The notes under the pieces: model-generated
Told to the model about the DNA's origin: nothing
The model's database searches: none
The model's input: the letters and a program-made list of their open reading frames with translations, nothing else
Translations under genes and position numbers: made by a program
In this document: one piece after another, positions 34,324-43,819 of the stretch
Position numbering within the stretch: position 1 is the stretch's first letter
How the letters are laid out: the number at the start of each line of letters is the position of its first letter
Assembly: GCA_902584445.1 (NCBI GenBank)
Contig: CACHZY010000007.1
Coordinates: 1 to 64,000 of the forward strand
From: an uncultured Bacteroidota bacterium
GTDB lineage: Bacteria > Bacteroidota > Bacteroidia > Flavobacteriales > Flavobacteriaceae
Direction of reading: 5' to 3'
DNA length: 64,000 nt

Positions 34324-35265
34324 CTAGTTTAAATTCTCAGTAATAAAATCTACTACACCCTGGCCAGACTTATCAATAATTCCAATTCTTGGAGCATATA
34401 CAACATTTTTTATTTTCAAAGAGTCTGCTCTTTGCTTAAGAACTTTTGCGTGTAATGGGTTGTGATGAAAATCTGCAATATTTTTTGGTTTTCTATTTTT
34501 TCCTGGATTGAATATAAAAATTGGTGGATCGTTGGCATCCATTTTTTCAAAAAAATCAACCTCTGAAATATAGTTTTCATCAAATGATCTTTTCATCCAT
34601 TTTTCAGTATCCATTTTTCCAAGATACTTTTCAAAAATAGATTTTAAGTATGCCAGGTCAACATTTGCCATGTTTTTCCATCTATTTAGATTCAATGAAT
34701 GGGCAGCTGCCATTCCAATAATACAAGAAACTTTTGTAGACTCTCTTAGAATTGGATCAGAACTATTTTGATCTGACATGTCGTCTTGAAGGCCAATCCA
34801 TAAAGATGAAGTTGCACCGGCAGATGCCCCCATCAGTGCTACTTTATCTTTTAATAAATTATATTTTTTGCTATTAAACCTTAGAAATTGCAGTGCTCTT
34901 TTTGCATCATTAAATGATGAAAATAAAAAATCATCATTATTCTTAAAGGTGTAATTGATTGTAGCAAAAGATATATTGTTCTTAAGTAATCTTTTAAGTC
35001 TTTTAAAATTATTTTTAGTGTAGGCAGCATTTTTATTACCTGATCCAAATCCTCCACCATGAATATAAATAACAAACGGAGAGTTTGATTTACTATCAGC
35101 AATCCATAAATCTAGAGTGTTTTTCTTATCTGGACCATAACTAATGTTTTTATAAACTTTATAGTTATCAGCTTTAATTACTGAATCTATGTTAACTCTT
35201 TTTTTTTGTGAAAAAAGAATTAAAGAATTAAATATAAAAACACATAGAAAAAAGTTTCTAATCAT
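34324..35265 (-). CDS. Alpha/beta hydrolase (esterase-like)
   Basis: FVIYIHGGGFGSGNK oxyanion motif; LMGASAGATSSLWIGL nucleophile elbow. Confidence 0.83.
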   Translation of the reverse strand: MIRNFFLCVFIFNSLILFSQKKRVNIDSVIKADNYKVYKNISYGPDKKNTLDLWIADSKSNSPFVIYIHGGGFGSGNKNAAYTKNNFKRLKRLLKNNISFATINYTFKNNDDFLFSSFNDAKRALQFLRFNSKKYNLLKDKVALMGASAGATSSLWIGLQDDMSDQNSSDPILRESTKVSCIIGMAAAHSLNLNRWKNMANVDLAYLKSIFEKYLGKMDTEKWMKRSFDENYISEVDFFEKMDANDPPIFIFNPGKNRKPKNIADFHHNPLHAKVLKQRADSLKIKNVVYAPRIGIIDKSGQGVVDFITENLN

Positions 35266-35305
35266 TCTATCACCTGTTAGTTAATTAAATTGAAAAAAAA
35301 TAAAT

Positions 35306-35434
35306 TTAATTTCCCCTTCCTGTTTTACGTATTGATCTAGTAGCACTCTTAATTGAACCGGGTTTAATTTTTTTATTCCTTTTATTAGTTGAAGAAACTT
35401 TCACTTTGCTGTTACCAAAATATTTACTGCTCAT
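35306..35434 (-). CDS. Candidate 42 aa highly basic small protein, absent from the ORF track
   Basis: Read directly: MSSKYFGNSKVKVSSTNKRNKKIKPGSIKSATRSIRKTGRGN*. Confidence 0.45.
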   Translation of the reverse strand: MSSKYFGNSKVKVSSTNKRNKKIKPGSIKSATRSIRKTGRGN

Positions 35435-35496
35435 AATATTTGTTTAGTTAATAAGTAAATGTAACACTTAATAATCTTAATTCAATATTTATATAT

Positions 35497-36183
35497 CTAT
35501 AGCATTGACTCAAGCCTCTCCTCCATTTCATCCTCTAATTGATGATAAAAATCAATTCCGGTTAACTTTTCAATCAAATCAACAGTCACTTTATAGTTTT
35601 TGAAAGATTCAAGTTTTTTATTTGGCATCAAGTAAGCTGTCATTTTTTCCATCTTTACATTATAGATAATTTTATAAAAAAGATTTGGGACTGAAACTTT
35701 ATTTTTCGTTCCAATCGAATCTAAACCGTAACTCAATACCCCTCCTGTAGTGACGTATATTTCATTTTTTTTTGCCAAAAATCTGACGTGCTCCTCAAGT
35801 TTTCTCCACTCCTGCCCATTAAAATTTCTATTTTGAGGAGATATATTAGACATATATGAAGCCTCTATTACTGATATTGAATCCATTTTCATATCGGCAG
35901 CAGGGACAAGATGACCTCTGTCATATCCAGAGTTTGTGTAATCAGAATGATTTGCAGATCCCGTTGAAACCTTTTTATCAACTATATAATATTTTTTTCT
36001 CACTTTATTTCCATTTAACATCTCTGAATTCAGTTTATAGTGAACCCATTCTGCTTGCTCGTGATCTTCTAAATAGGATAACGAGTAGTAAGTATGTTCA
36101 ACATACTCCCCTTTAGATTTTGGCAAAAATTTTAATTGGCCTATGCAGATAAATGGAATAAAAAAAAGAATCAGCTTTTTCAT
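35497..36183 (-). CDS. DNA/RNA non-specific endonuclease (NUC1 type)
   Basis: YDRGHLVPAADMKMDS active-site (DRGH) and NISPQNRNFNGQEWRKLE; start at internal MKKLILFF signal peptide. Confidence 0.9.
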   Translation of the reverse strand: MKKLILFFIPFICIGQLKFLPKSKGEYVEHTYYSLSYLEDHEQAEWVHYKLNSEMLNGNKVRKKYYIVDKKVSTGSANHSDYTNSGYDRGHLVPAADMKMDSISVIEASYMSNISPQNRNFNGQEWRKLEEHVRFLAKKNEIYVTTGGVLSYGLDSIGTKNKVSVPNLFYKIIYNVKMEKMTAYLMPNKKLESFKNYKVTVDLIEKLTGIDFYHQLEDEMEERLESML

Positions 36184-36337
36184 ATCTACACAATTTAAAA
36201 AAAAATGAACCAAATTTAAACTTTCGTTAAATTACATGAGTAATGGCTTTTTTAGTTTTGCAATTGCTGGAGACAAAATGATTTTTGATATATACACTTA
36301 TTAATTTTAAATTAGGATAATAATTGTTTAGACTCTG

Positions 36338-36703
36338 ATGGAAAGAAATGTTTTTGGTGAGCCTCTTGAGATTTGTTGTACGAGTCCTATGACAGGATAT
36401 TATAGAGATGGCTCATGTAAAACTGATATTGAAGATACAGGTACTCACACTGTTTGTGCTATTATGACTGATGATTTTTTAAGATTTTCCGCTTCGATGG
36501 GTAATGATCTTATTACCCCAATACCATATTATCAATTTCCTGGGTTAAAACAAGGGGATAAATGGTGCTTATGTGTTAATAGATGGATAGAGGCTGAAAA
36601 AGCAGGAAAAGCTCCGAAAGTAATTTTGGAGGCGACTCACGAGAAGACTTTAAAGTACACTAAATTAGATTTACTTGTTAAATATGCATTTATCAAACGA
36701 TAG
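36338..36703 (+). CDS. DUF2237 family protein
   Basis: NVFGEPLEICCTSPMTGYYRDGSCKTDIEDTGTHTVCAIMTDDFLRFSASMGNDL. Confidence 0.9.
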   Translation: MERNVFGEPLEICCTSPMTGYYRDGSCKTDIEDTGTHTVCAIMTDDFLRFSASMGNDLITPIPYYQFPGLKQGDKWCLCVNRWIEAEKAGKAPKVILEATHEKTLKYTKLDLLVKYAFIKR

Positions 36704-36806
36704 AATATTATTTCATTGGTGAAACATTATAAAAAAGTTTACTTGTAGTTCAATAAATTAAATTGGGCTTTCGATAATTTTAATGTAACTCTTTGATAAT
36801 TAGTAG

Positions 36807-36878
36807 AGCCAATGACGGGATTTGAACCCGTGGCCTCTTCCTTACCAAGGAAACGCTCTACCCCTGAGCTACATCGGC
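36807..36878 (-). tRNA. tRNA-Thr (GGT)
   Basis: GCCGATGTAGCTCAGG...CCTTGGTAAGG...GGTTCAAATCCC...CATTGGC. Confidence 0.96.
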
Positions 36879-36886
36879 AAAAAAAG

Positions 36887-36959
36887 AGCGGGAGACCGGG
36901 TTCGAACCGGCGACATTCAGCTTGGAAGGCTGACGCTCTACCAACTGAGCTACTCCCGC
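36887..36959 (-). tRNA. tRNA-Gly (TCC)
   Basis: GCGGGAGTAGCTCAGTTGGTAGAGC...CAGCCTTCCAAGCTG...CTCCCGC. Confidence 0.96.
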
Positions 36960-37013
36960 ATTTTACAGATACTAAGATCTACAAATAAATTTAATATTTC
37001 AAATTTTGTCTTG

Positions 37014-37095
37014 TGGGGAGAGCAGGATTCGAACCTGCGAAGGTAAAACCAACAGATTTACAGTCTGTCCTCGTTGGCCGCTTGAGTATCTCCCC
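37014..37095 (-). tRNA. tRNA-Tyr (GTA)
   Basis: GGGGAGATACTCAAG...CAGACTGTAAATCTG...long variable arm...TCTCCCC. Confidence 0.96.
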
Positions 37096-37115
37096 CAAAC
37101 TTTGTGATCTATAAG

Positions 37116-37189
37116 AGCCGATGGAGGGACTCGAACCCACGACCTGCTGATTACAAATCAGCTGCTCTAGCCAGCTGAGCTACATCGGC
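37116..37189 (-). tRNA. tRNA-Thr (TGT)
   Basis: GCCGATGTAGCTCAGCTGG...CTGATTTGTAATCAG...CATCGGC. Confidence 0.96.
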
Positions 37190-37422
37190 ATCTTAAATTT
37201 TAATTTATAGTAACAGATTTTTATGTCAATCTTTAAATTATTAAAATTTTAACTTAAGTACACTAATTCTTAAATTAACAAAAAAACTAACTCTTCAATC
37301 CAATGAACTTTAATTCAGTGGGCAAATATAACATTATTGAAACTTAATTTAAAAATAAATAAAGCGTAAAGATTTTGCTCTATGAATTTTGGTTATGAGA
37401 TAGCCATGGATAATAATTAAGG

Positions 37423-37719
37423 CTAAAACTTTTTCTTATTTTTTCGTCTTTTAAGAATTCTTTCAGCTGAATTACCAGCTAAATTAATAGCCTCTTCAAA
37501 GGTTTTTGCCACCTTTTTAACAACCACATCATCTCCTGGAATACCAATTTTCAATTCAACAAGTTTATTGATCCTATCATTAGTGTTTTCAACCTTGGTG
37601 TAAACAAATACATCAATAATATTTAAATAAAACTGACTGATTTTTTTAATTCTTTTTTCTGCAAATTCTATTAATTTGCTGTCGGCATTATAATTAACAG
37701 ATTGAAAATTAATATTCAT
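37423..37719 (-). CDS. hpf: Ribosome hibernation promoting factor / RaiA family
   Basis: 98 aa; MNINFQSVNYNADSKLIEFAEKRIKKISQFY. Confidence 0.88.
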   Translation of the reverse strand: MNINFQSVNYNADSKLIEFAEKRIKKISQFYLNIIDVFVYTKVENTNDRINKLVELKIGIPGDDVVVKKVAKTFEEAINLAGNSAERILKRRKNKKKF

Positions 37720-37729
37720 TATAATTGTT

Positions 37730-38629
37730 TTACTTTTTTAAATTTTTTCCTCTAGGGTGGGCTTTGTTATATATCTCTTGTATCCTTTTCAAGCTCCCAT
37801 GAGTGTATACCTGAGTTGCTGCTACACTCTCATGACCTAACAACTCTTTAACAGCATTTAAGTCTGCACCATTATTTAATAAATGAGTTGCAAAACTATG
37901 ACGCAATATATGGGGGCTTTTCTTAACCTTAGTTGATACCATACTAAAATAATAATTTACAGTTTGGTAAACAAATCCCTCATTTAGTTTTATACCAGAA
38001 GGCAAACAAAAAAAATAAATTTGATCTATTTGATTAAAAATTTTATTCTTTTCTTTTAAATAAATTCTTAATGAAGTAATCAATTCGGGTAATAATGGGA
38101 TGAATCGTTCCTTATTTCGTTTACCTTTTACTTTAATAAACTGAGAATCTAAATCAACAGCAACTGTTTTGAGATCAATTAGTTCTTGCCTTCTAATCCC
38201 AGTATAGTATAAAACCGTAATAATTGTCTTTTCCAGAATTCCTCGATAATCCTGAGAAAATAATTCACCATCCAACAGTTGAGAAACCTCATCAATTGAA
38301 AAAGGGACATTGATGTTTTTGGAGGCTTTCAGCGGTTTATGGAGTTTAAGGGGTGAAACTTTAATTGTTTCAGTCTTGAGTAAAAAATTATAATAAGATC
38401 TTAAAACAGAAATTTTTCTATTTATTGTTCTGTTACTATTTTGCATCTCGACTAAAGAAATTATCCATGATCTAATGTGAAAATATTCTACAGAATCTAT
38501 AACTTCTAAGTTGAAATTTTTGGAACAATAAGTTTGAAAATCGGATAAATTTTGTTTGTACGCTACACAGGTATGAAGAGAATATTTTTTTTCGTGATTA
38601 ATATAATCCAAGTAGTGATTTATAGACAT
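37730..38629 (-). CDS. Tyrosine recombinase XerC-like
   Basis: Catalytic R..H.R..H...Y motifs: TGIRRQELIDLK, HILRHSFATHLLNNGADLNAVKELLGHESVAATQVYTH; start at internal MSINHYLDYI. Confidence 0.92.
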   Translation of the reverse strand: MSINHYLDYINHEKKYSLHTCVAYKQNLSDFQTYCSKNFNLEVIDSVEYFHIRSWIISLVEMQNSNRTINRKISVLRSYYNFLLKTETIKVSPLKLHKPLKASKNINVPFSIDEVSQLLDGELFSQDYRGILEKTIITVLYYTGIRRQELIDLKTVAVDLDSQFIKVKGKRNKERFIPLLPELITSLRIYLKEKNKIFNQIDQIYFFCLPSGIKLNEGFVYQTVNYYFSMVSTKVKKSPHILRHSFATHLLNNGADLNAVKELLGHESVAATQVYTHGSLKRIQEIYNKAHPRGKNLKK

Positions 38630-38697
38630 AAAAAAACGTTGTAAATCAAAGTTAGGCAACTTATTAATTACAACGAGTAATACTATTAAATAAAAGC

Positions 38698-38892
38698 TTA
38701 TTGATTCTCTAAGTCCCTCAATCGCTGAATATATACAGCTTTTTTAATTTTATCACGGTTTCTTACCGAGGGCTTAATAAATTCTTTTCGAGTTCTTAAC
38801 TGACGCATTCCTCCTGTTCTATCGAATTTTCGTTTAAAACGTTTTAATGCTCGATCAATATTTTCTCCGTCTTTAACAGGTATAATTAACAT
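38698..38892 (-). CDS. rpsU: 30S ribosomal protein S21
   Basis: 64 aa; MLIIPVKDGENIDRALKRFKRKFDRTG. Confidence 0.95.
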   Translation of the reverse strand: MLIIPVKDGENIDRALKRFKRKFDRTGGMRQLRTRKEFIKPSVRNRDKIKKAVYIQRLRDLENQ

Positions 38893-38968
38893 AATTTGTT
38901 TTATACTTTAATAATTGTCTGCAAATATAATGATAGAATAATAATATCAAATCAAAATTTAAACTTAA

Positions 38969-40129
38969 TTATTTAAGTAAATTTCTTGAAATTACTACCT
39001 TTTGGATTTCGCTAGTACCCTCTCCAATTGTACATAACTTCGAGTCTCTAAGAAATTTTTCAACTGGAAAATCCTTAGTAAACCCGTAACCACCATGAAT
39101 TTGAACCGCCTCGTTAGCAATTTTTACACAGGCTTCAGAGGCAAATAACTTAGCCATTGCCCCGATTTGAGTTACATTTTTGCCTTGACTTTTATCATTT
39201 CCAGCCTGAAAAGTAAGAAGCCTGGCAGCCTCAATCTCAGTTGCCATCTCTGCTAGTTTAAAACCAATACCCTGAAAGTGCCCAATAGGCTTACCGAACT
39301 GTTCACGTTCTTTAGAGTATTTAACCGAGGCTTCGAATGCTCCTAGAGCAACCCCAAGTGACAAAGCAGCAATTGAAATTCTTCCACCATCAAGAATCTT
39401 CATAGATTGAATAAAACCATCTCCAACAGGACCCAGGCGATGACTATCTGGTATGATACAATTATCAAAGACTAATTCTGCAGTCTCAGATGCACGCATT
39501 CCCAATTTATTCTCAACTTTTCCAGAACTAAAGCCAATCGTTCCCTTTGGAATAACAAAGCTAGTCATGCCATGACTATCTCCCTTTTCGCCATCTCGAA
39601 AAATTACAACAGATAGGTCACAAGATTTACCATGTGTGATAAAATTTTTAGTTCCATTCAGCACCCAATGATCTCCTTCTTTTTTTGCTGTTGCATTCAT
39701 TCCTTTAGCGTCAGATCCAGTACCTGGCTCGGTCAAACCCCAAGCTCCAAGCCATTCGCCAGTAGCCAGCTTTGGAAGCCACTTCAACTTTTGCTCTTCA
39801 TTTCCAAAAAGATTTATGTGTTCAGTAGCCAAAGAATTATGCGCCGCTATAGAGAGGCCAATTGAAGGGTCAACCTTTGATATTTCAATTATAATAGATA
39901 TATATTCTTGATAACCCATTCCAGCTCCACCATATATTTCTGGAATAAGTACACCCATGAATCCAAGTGAGCCAGCTTTTCGAAGTACCTCTAATGGAAA
40001 ATATTGGGCTTCATCCCATTCCATGTAATATGGACGAATATACTGCTCACAGAATTCTTGAGCAGAATCTGTCACCATTTTTTGGGTCTCATTTTGGTCG
40101 ACCTTTAAAATATTGTCAAGTTGAATCAT
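38969..40129 (-). CDS. Acyl-CoA dehydrogenase
   Basis: 386 aa; [51 protein letters not shown]. Confidence 0.95.
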   Translation of the reverse strand: MIQLDNILKVDQNETQKMVTDSAQEFCEQYIRPYYMEWDEAQYFPLEVLRKAGSLGFMGVLIPEIYGGAGMGYQEYISIIIEISKVDPSIGLSIAAHNSLATEHINLFGNEEQKLKWLPKLATGEWLGAWGLTEPGTGSDAKGMNATAKKEGDHWVLNGTKNFITHGKSCDLSVVIFRDGEKGDSHGMTSFVIPKGTIGFSSGKVENKLGMRASETAELVFDNCIIPDSHRLGPVGDGFIQSMKILDGGRISIAALSLGVALGAFEASVKYSKEREQFGKPIGHFQGIGFKLAEMATEIEAARLLTFQAGNDKSQGKNVTQIGAMAKLFASEACVKIANEAVQIHGGYGFTKDFPVEKFLRDSKLCTIGEGTSEIQKVVISRNLLK

Positions 40130-40299
40130 ATGATAATTAAAGTCTACAAATATACGCTTATTATGTTTATTTTCAATAAATCAAAATCTGCTATTTTTAT
40201 TAAATTTTTATAAATACTCGTGGGGTTTACTTCAAGAAATAAGTTTAAAATAATTTGAAGTTTTATTGGATAAAATTACCTATTTAGTTAATCAGCTCA

Positions 40300-41907
40300 T
40301 TAACTATCGCTTATCCTGTCGGTAGCAGAAATATAGCGATTCAACTCCGCCTTAACGCTTGGATAAAGAATCATCAAACCAATCATATTAGGAAAAACTA
40401 AAGCAAGAATCATTGCATCAGAAAAAGTCCAAACAGCGGACATATCACCTGCGGCACCAATCACAACAAAAATCAAAAATAAAATCTTGTATGAGAGATC
40501 AGCAAACTTACTTTTTCCAAATAGAAACATCCATGATTGTAATCCATAATATGACCAAGAAATCATTGTAGAAACGGCAAATAATACAACTGCTAAGGTT
40601 AAAAATGGACCAGCAAAAGAAATATATTTTGAAAAAGCTGCAGTTGTTATACCTGCACCTTCAACAATGGCTCCATCAATTATTACTTTACCCCCAACAC
40701 CACCATATTCAAATATAGTATTATCTCCATTAAATATAATAATAACTAATGCTGTCATGGTACAAATCACAACTGTATCGATGAATGGTTCTAATAACGC
40801 TACTAAACCCTCTGAAGCTGCATAATTTGTCTTTACGGCTGAGTGAGCAATAGATGCTGATCCCGCTCCAGCTTCATTGGAAAATGCGGCTCGCCTAAAG
40901 CCTGTAATTAAAACCCCTAAAAATCCTCCAAGACCAGCTTGTGGATTAAAAGCTTGTTTAAAAATCATTCCAAAAGCATCATCAACGTAGTTAAAATTTG
41001 TAATAATTATGTAAAGACAAGCCAATAAATAAGTTAAAGCCATAAAAGGGACTATTTTTTCTGTGACTAGGGCAATTCTCTTAATACCTCCAATTATTAT
41101 AATTCCAACAAAAATCATCATAATTATTCCTATAATAGTTCTTGCGCTTCCACCGGTAAACCCAAAAGAATTCACTAACTGCATTGCAGCTTGGTTAGAC
41201 TGAGCAGCATTTCCGCCGCCAAAAGAAGCGCCAATGCAGAGTACAGCAAAAATTATTGCAAGAATTTTTCCAATTTTAGCAAAACCACGTTCCTCAAGTC
41301 CTTTAGACAGATAATACATTGGCCCCCCATAAACAGTACCTGCCTTATCAACATCTCTATATTTGACTCCTAAAGTACATTCTACAAACTTTGTTGACAT
41401 TCCAAGTAAACCACATAAAATCATCCAAAAAGTAGCTCCAGGCCCTCCAACGGCAATAGCTAATGCAACACCAGCAATATTTCCATTACCAACTGTTCCA
41501 GAAACGGCAGTTGCCAATGCCTGAAAATGACTAACTTCTCCCTCTTCTACTTTATTTTGAATAGGTTTTTTTTTGTTTGAGTCATTTCCAAAATCCCTAT
41601 TACTTACTTGATCTAAAGCATTATATCTTCCACTCACTGTCCGAATAGCTAAGGGAATTCTTCGAAGATTTACAAAGTTAAAGTAGAGGGTAAAAAATAA
41701 TGCCCCACCAACCAACAAGAAAATAATTGTAGGAATTGAAGTCCCAGGAAAACTATGTAAAACAACTCCTCCCCACCAATTTGCTATAGGAGTGAAAGCT
41801 TCATTTATTTTGTCATCCAACCCTACCTGTTGAGCACCGCTGACTTTGGGGAGATTAAAAAAAATAAAAAAACTAATTATTTTAAAAAAATTATCTTTTC
41901 TATTCAT
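40300..41907 (-). CDS. Alanine/sodium symporter, AGCS family
   Basis: 535 aa; ATAVSGTVGNGNIAGVALAIAVGGPGATFWMI. Confidence 0.92.
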   Translation of the reverse strand: MNRKDNFFKIISFFIFFNLPKVSGAQQVGLDDKINEAFTPIANWWGGVVLHSFPGTSIPTIIFLLVGGALFFTLYFNFVNLRRIPLAIRTVSGRYNALDQVSNRDFGNDSNKKKPIQNKVEEGEVSHFQALATAVSGTVGNGNIAGVALAIAVGGPGATFWMILCGLLGMSTKFVECTLGVKYRDVDKAGTVYGGPMYYLSKGLEERGFAKIGKILAIIFAVLCIGASFGGGNAAQSNQAAMQLVNSFGFTGGSARTIIGIIMMIFVGIIIIGGIKRIALVTEKIVPFMALTYLLACLYIIITNFNYVDDAFGMIFKQAFNPQAGLGGFLGVLITGFRRAAFSNEAGAGSASIAHSAVKTNYAASEGLVALLEPFIDTVVICTMTALVIIIFNGDNTIFEYGGVGGKVIIDGAIVEGAGITTAAFSKYISFAGPFLTLAVVLFAVSTMISWSYYGLQSWMFLFGKSKFADLSYKILFLIFVVIGAAGDMSAVWTFSDAMILALVFPNMIGLMILYPSVKAELNRYISATDRISDS

Positions 41908-42065
41908 TGACTAAAGGATTGTATACATTATGTTAAAAGCAAAGTAAAGTAAAACTAATTCAAATCAAAAATTGAATTTAATTTTTAGAAAACCTTTTTT
42001 AAAAATTAATTATTAAACTAAGGAGCCCTGTAAAAAGATCATTAACAACTTATTATTAAAACGGT

Positions 42066-42293
42066 TTACAAGTCGAAAACAGAAGTTCTTTTAGTGTAAA
42101 TCATATCTTTTAATCTAAGCCAGAATGCTAATGTAAGATATATTATAAAACCGCCGATTAGAGTAGTAAAGGATGCATATATAAAAAAAAGACGAACACT
42201 CTTAACCTTCATTCCTAATGAATCGGCCAGCCTTGTACAAACTGTAAATCCATATCTCTCAAAAAAATGCCGTAATGAGATAAACCGATTCAA
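42066..42293 (-). CDS. PspC domain-like family protein
   Basis: 75 aa, CTRLADSLGMKVKSVRLFFIYASFTTLIGGFIIYLTLAFWLR. Confidence 0.72.
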   Translation of the reverse strand: MNRFISLRHFFERYGFTVCTRLADSLGMKVKSVRLFFIYASFTTLIGGFIIYLTLAFWLRLKDMIYTKRTSVFDL

Positions 42294-42326
42294 GTATTAA
42301 TTAAATTATTTTAAATATTAAAAAAA

Positions 42327-42632
42327 TTAGACATCTTCTCCCTCCCAATCCAAAAAACCGCCTAAAAGATTTTTCACGACTCCAATACCATAATGTTTCA
42401 TTATCTGACAAGCCTTTGAGCTTCTAGCTCCAGAGCGGCAATAAACATAGTAATTTTTGGAATTATCTAATGCTAATATTTTTTCTACAAAATCTTCTGG
42501 TTTATTAATGTCTATTAAAGTAGCATTAGGGATGTGTCCAGCATTATATTCCTCAAGGGTTCGAACATCCAATAAAAAACTATTATTATCAGATTTTAGT
42601 TCCGACCGCCATTCATTTTGTGATAAATCCAT
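42327..42632 (-). CDS. Rhodanese-like domain protein
   Basis: LLDVRTLEEYNAGHIPNATLI, YVYCRSGARSSKA; internal start MDLSQNEWR preferred. Confidence 0.88.
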   Translation of the reverse strand: MDLSQNEWRSELKSDNNSFLLDVRTLEEYNAGHIPNATLIDINKPEDFVEKILALDNSKNYYVYCRSGARSSKACQIMKHYGIGVVKNLLGGFLDWEGEDV

Positions 42633-42700
42633 CTTAATGTCAAAAATAAGTTTAAAATGACCTAGCAATAAATATATAACATTTTTTTTAATATTTTTTA

Positions 42701-42708
42701 TATATTTG
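42701..42708 (+). promoter_or_regulatory. Candidate -7 element TATATTTG of the marR-like gene
   Basis: Exact TAnnTTTG, 23 bp upstream of ATG; no convincing -33 TTG at N19. Confidence 0.4.
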
Positions 42709-42732
42709 TGTATACAATATTTGTATACACAA
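42706..42732. promoter_or_regulatory. Perfect 12-3-12 palindrome, probable MarR operator
   Basis: TTGTGTATACAA-TAT-TTGTATACACAA read directly; ends at the A of the ATG. Confidence 0.75.
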
Positions 42733-43166
42733 TGGATGGATATTTAGAAATTGCCAAAAACACAGTTGTTGGAATGCTTAAAGCAGGAAACAAAGCTGAA
42801 CAATATTTAAATGGAACTTTGAAACCTTTTGATATATCACTTCAGCAGTTCAATGTACTAAGAATTCTTCGAGGACGCAAAGGAAAAGCGGCTAATTTAA
42901 ACACAGTTCAACAAAGAATGATTCATAAAATGAGTAACACTAGTCGATTAATTGATAAATTAATAGAAAAAAAATTGGTCGAGAGAGAAATTTGTCCTGA
43001 TAACAGAAGAAAAATTGAAATATTTATCACCAATAGGGGTCTAAATTTATTGGATGATCTAGATAATAAAATTCAAATGACAGAAGCAGAAATTTTAAAA
43101 CCACTCTCTATTGATGATCAGAAAATTTTAAGAAATCTAATCAATAAAATAACACTTAATAATTAA
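42732..43166 (+). CDS. MarR family transcriptional regulator
   Basis: wHTH: ISLQQFNVLRILRGRKGKAANLNTVQQRMIHKMSNTSRLIDKLIEKKLVEREICPDNRRKIEIFITNRG; ATG chosen over upstream GTG. Confidence 0.9.
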   Translation: MDGYLEIAKNTVVGMLKAGNKAEQYLNGTLKPFDISLQQFNVLRILRGRKGKAANLNTVQQRMIHKMSNTSRLIDKLIEKKLVEREICPDNRRKIEIFITNRGLNLLDDLDNKIQMTEAEILKPLSIDDQKILRNLINKITLNN

Positions 43167-43185
43167 ATATTAAACTACACCAAAC

Positions 43186-43764
43186 ATGAAAAATTATTTT
43201 ACAATTTCAATAATCACTACAATATTAATTTTTACAACCATTTCAATAAACGCTCAAGAAAAATTATTAAATATAGAAAGTAGTGTAATAAGATGGTATG
43301 GAGAAGAAATTACAGGGAAACAGCATTATGGAGATCTTAAGTTTTCTAGCGGTAATATTCAAATTAATAATAAAGTTGTTTCTAGCGGTAATTTTATAGT
43401 AAACATGAATTCATTAACGGTAGAAGATTTGTCGGGTGGTGGTAAAAAACGCCTTGAAGGTCATTTAAGGTCATCTGCCTTCTTCGGTGTTTCAGATCAT
43501 CCACAGGCATCGTTAAATATATCTTCAATGGTTGATATTGATGGTGATTCTCAAATATTAGATGGAGAATTAACAATAAAAGGTATTACACATCCAATTA
43601 ATTTTTCAATTACATTAAACTCTGAAAATAATGCAACAGCTATGCTGGTTTTTGACAGATCAAAATACGATGTTCGTTTCCGATCTGGATCTTTCTTTGA
43701 TGAGTTAGGAGATAAATTGATTCTGGATGACATTAAACTCGAAGTGGCGCTTGAATTTAATTAG
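43186..43764 (+). CDS. YceI family periplasmic protein
   Basis: Signal peptide; IESSVIRWYGEEITGKQHYGDLKFSSGNI, LTIKGITHPINFSI, FDRSKYDVRFRSGSFFDELGD. Confidence 0.92.
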   Translation: MKNYFTISIITTILIFTTISINAQEKLLNIESSVIRWYGEEITGKQHYGDLKFSSGNIQINNKVVSSGNFIVNMNSLTVEDLSGGGKKRLEGHLRSSAFFGVSDHPQASLNISSMVDIDGDSQILDGELTIKGITHPINFSITLNSENNATAMLVFDRSKYDVRFRSGSFFDELGDKLILDDIKLEVALEFN

Positions 43765-43785
43765 TTTTAAAAAATAATTTATAAG

Positions 43786-43815
43786 TTGTCAAATAGTAAT
43801 TTTGAATTATATTTG
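43786..43815 (+). promoter_or_regulatory. trp operon promoter TTG-N19-TATATTTG
   Basis: TTG at 43786-43788, TATATTTG at 43808-43815, spacer exactly 19 nt; matches Bacteroidota sigma-A consensus TTG-N19-TAnnTTTG. Confidence 0.7.
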
Positions 43816-43819
43816 CAAA

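Noticed and set aside
35497-36183. Secreted DNA/RNA nuclease as a toxin or defence effector
   Set aside because: No immunity gene or secretion/toxin domain adjacent; stand-alone NUC1-type nucleases are common in Flavobacteria.
37730-38629. Tyrosine recombinase as evidence of a mobile element
   Set aside because: XerC-like and located in the usual rpsU-xerC-hpf neighbourhood of Bacteroidota; most likely housekeeping.
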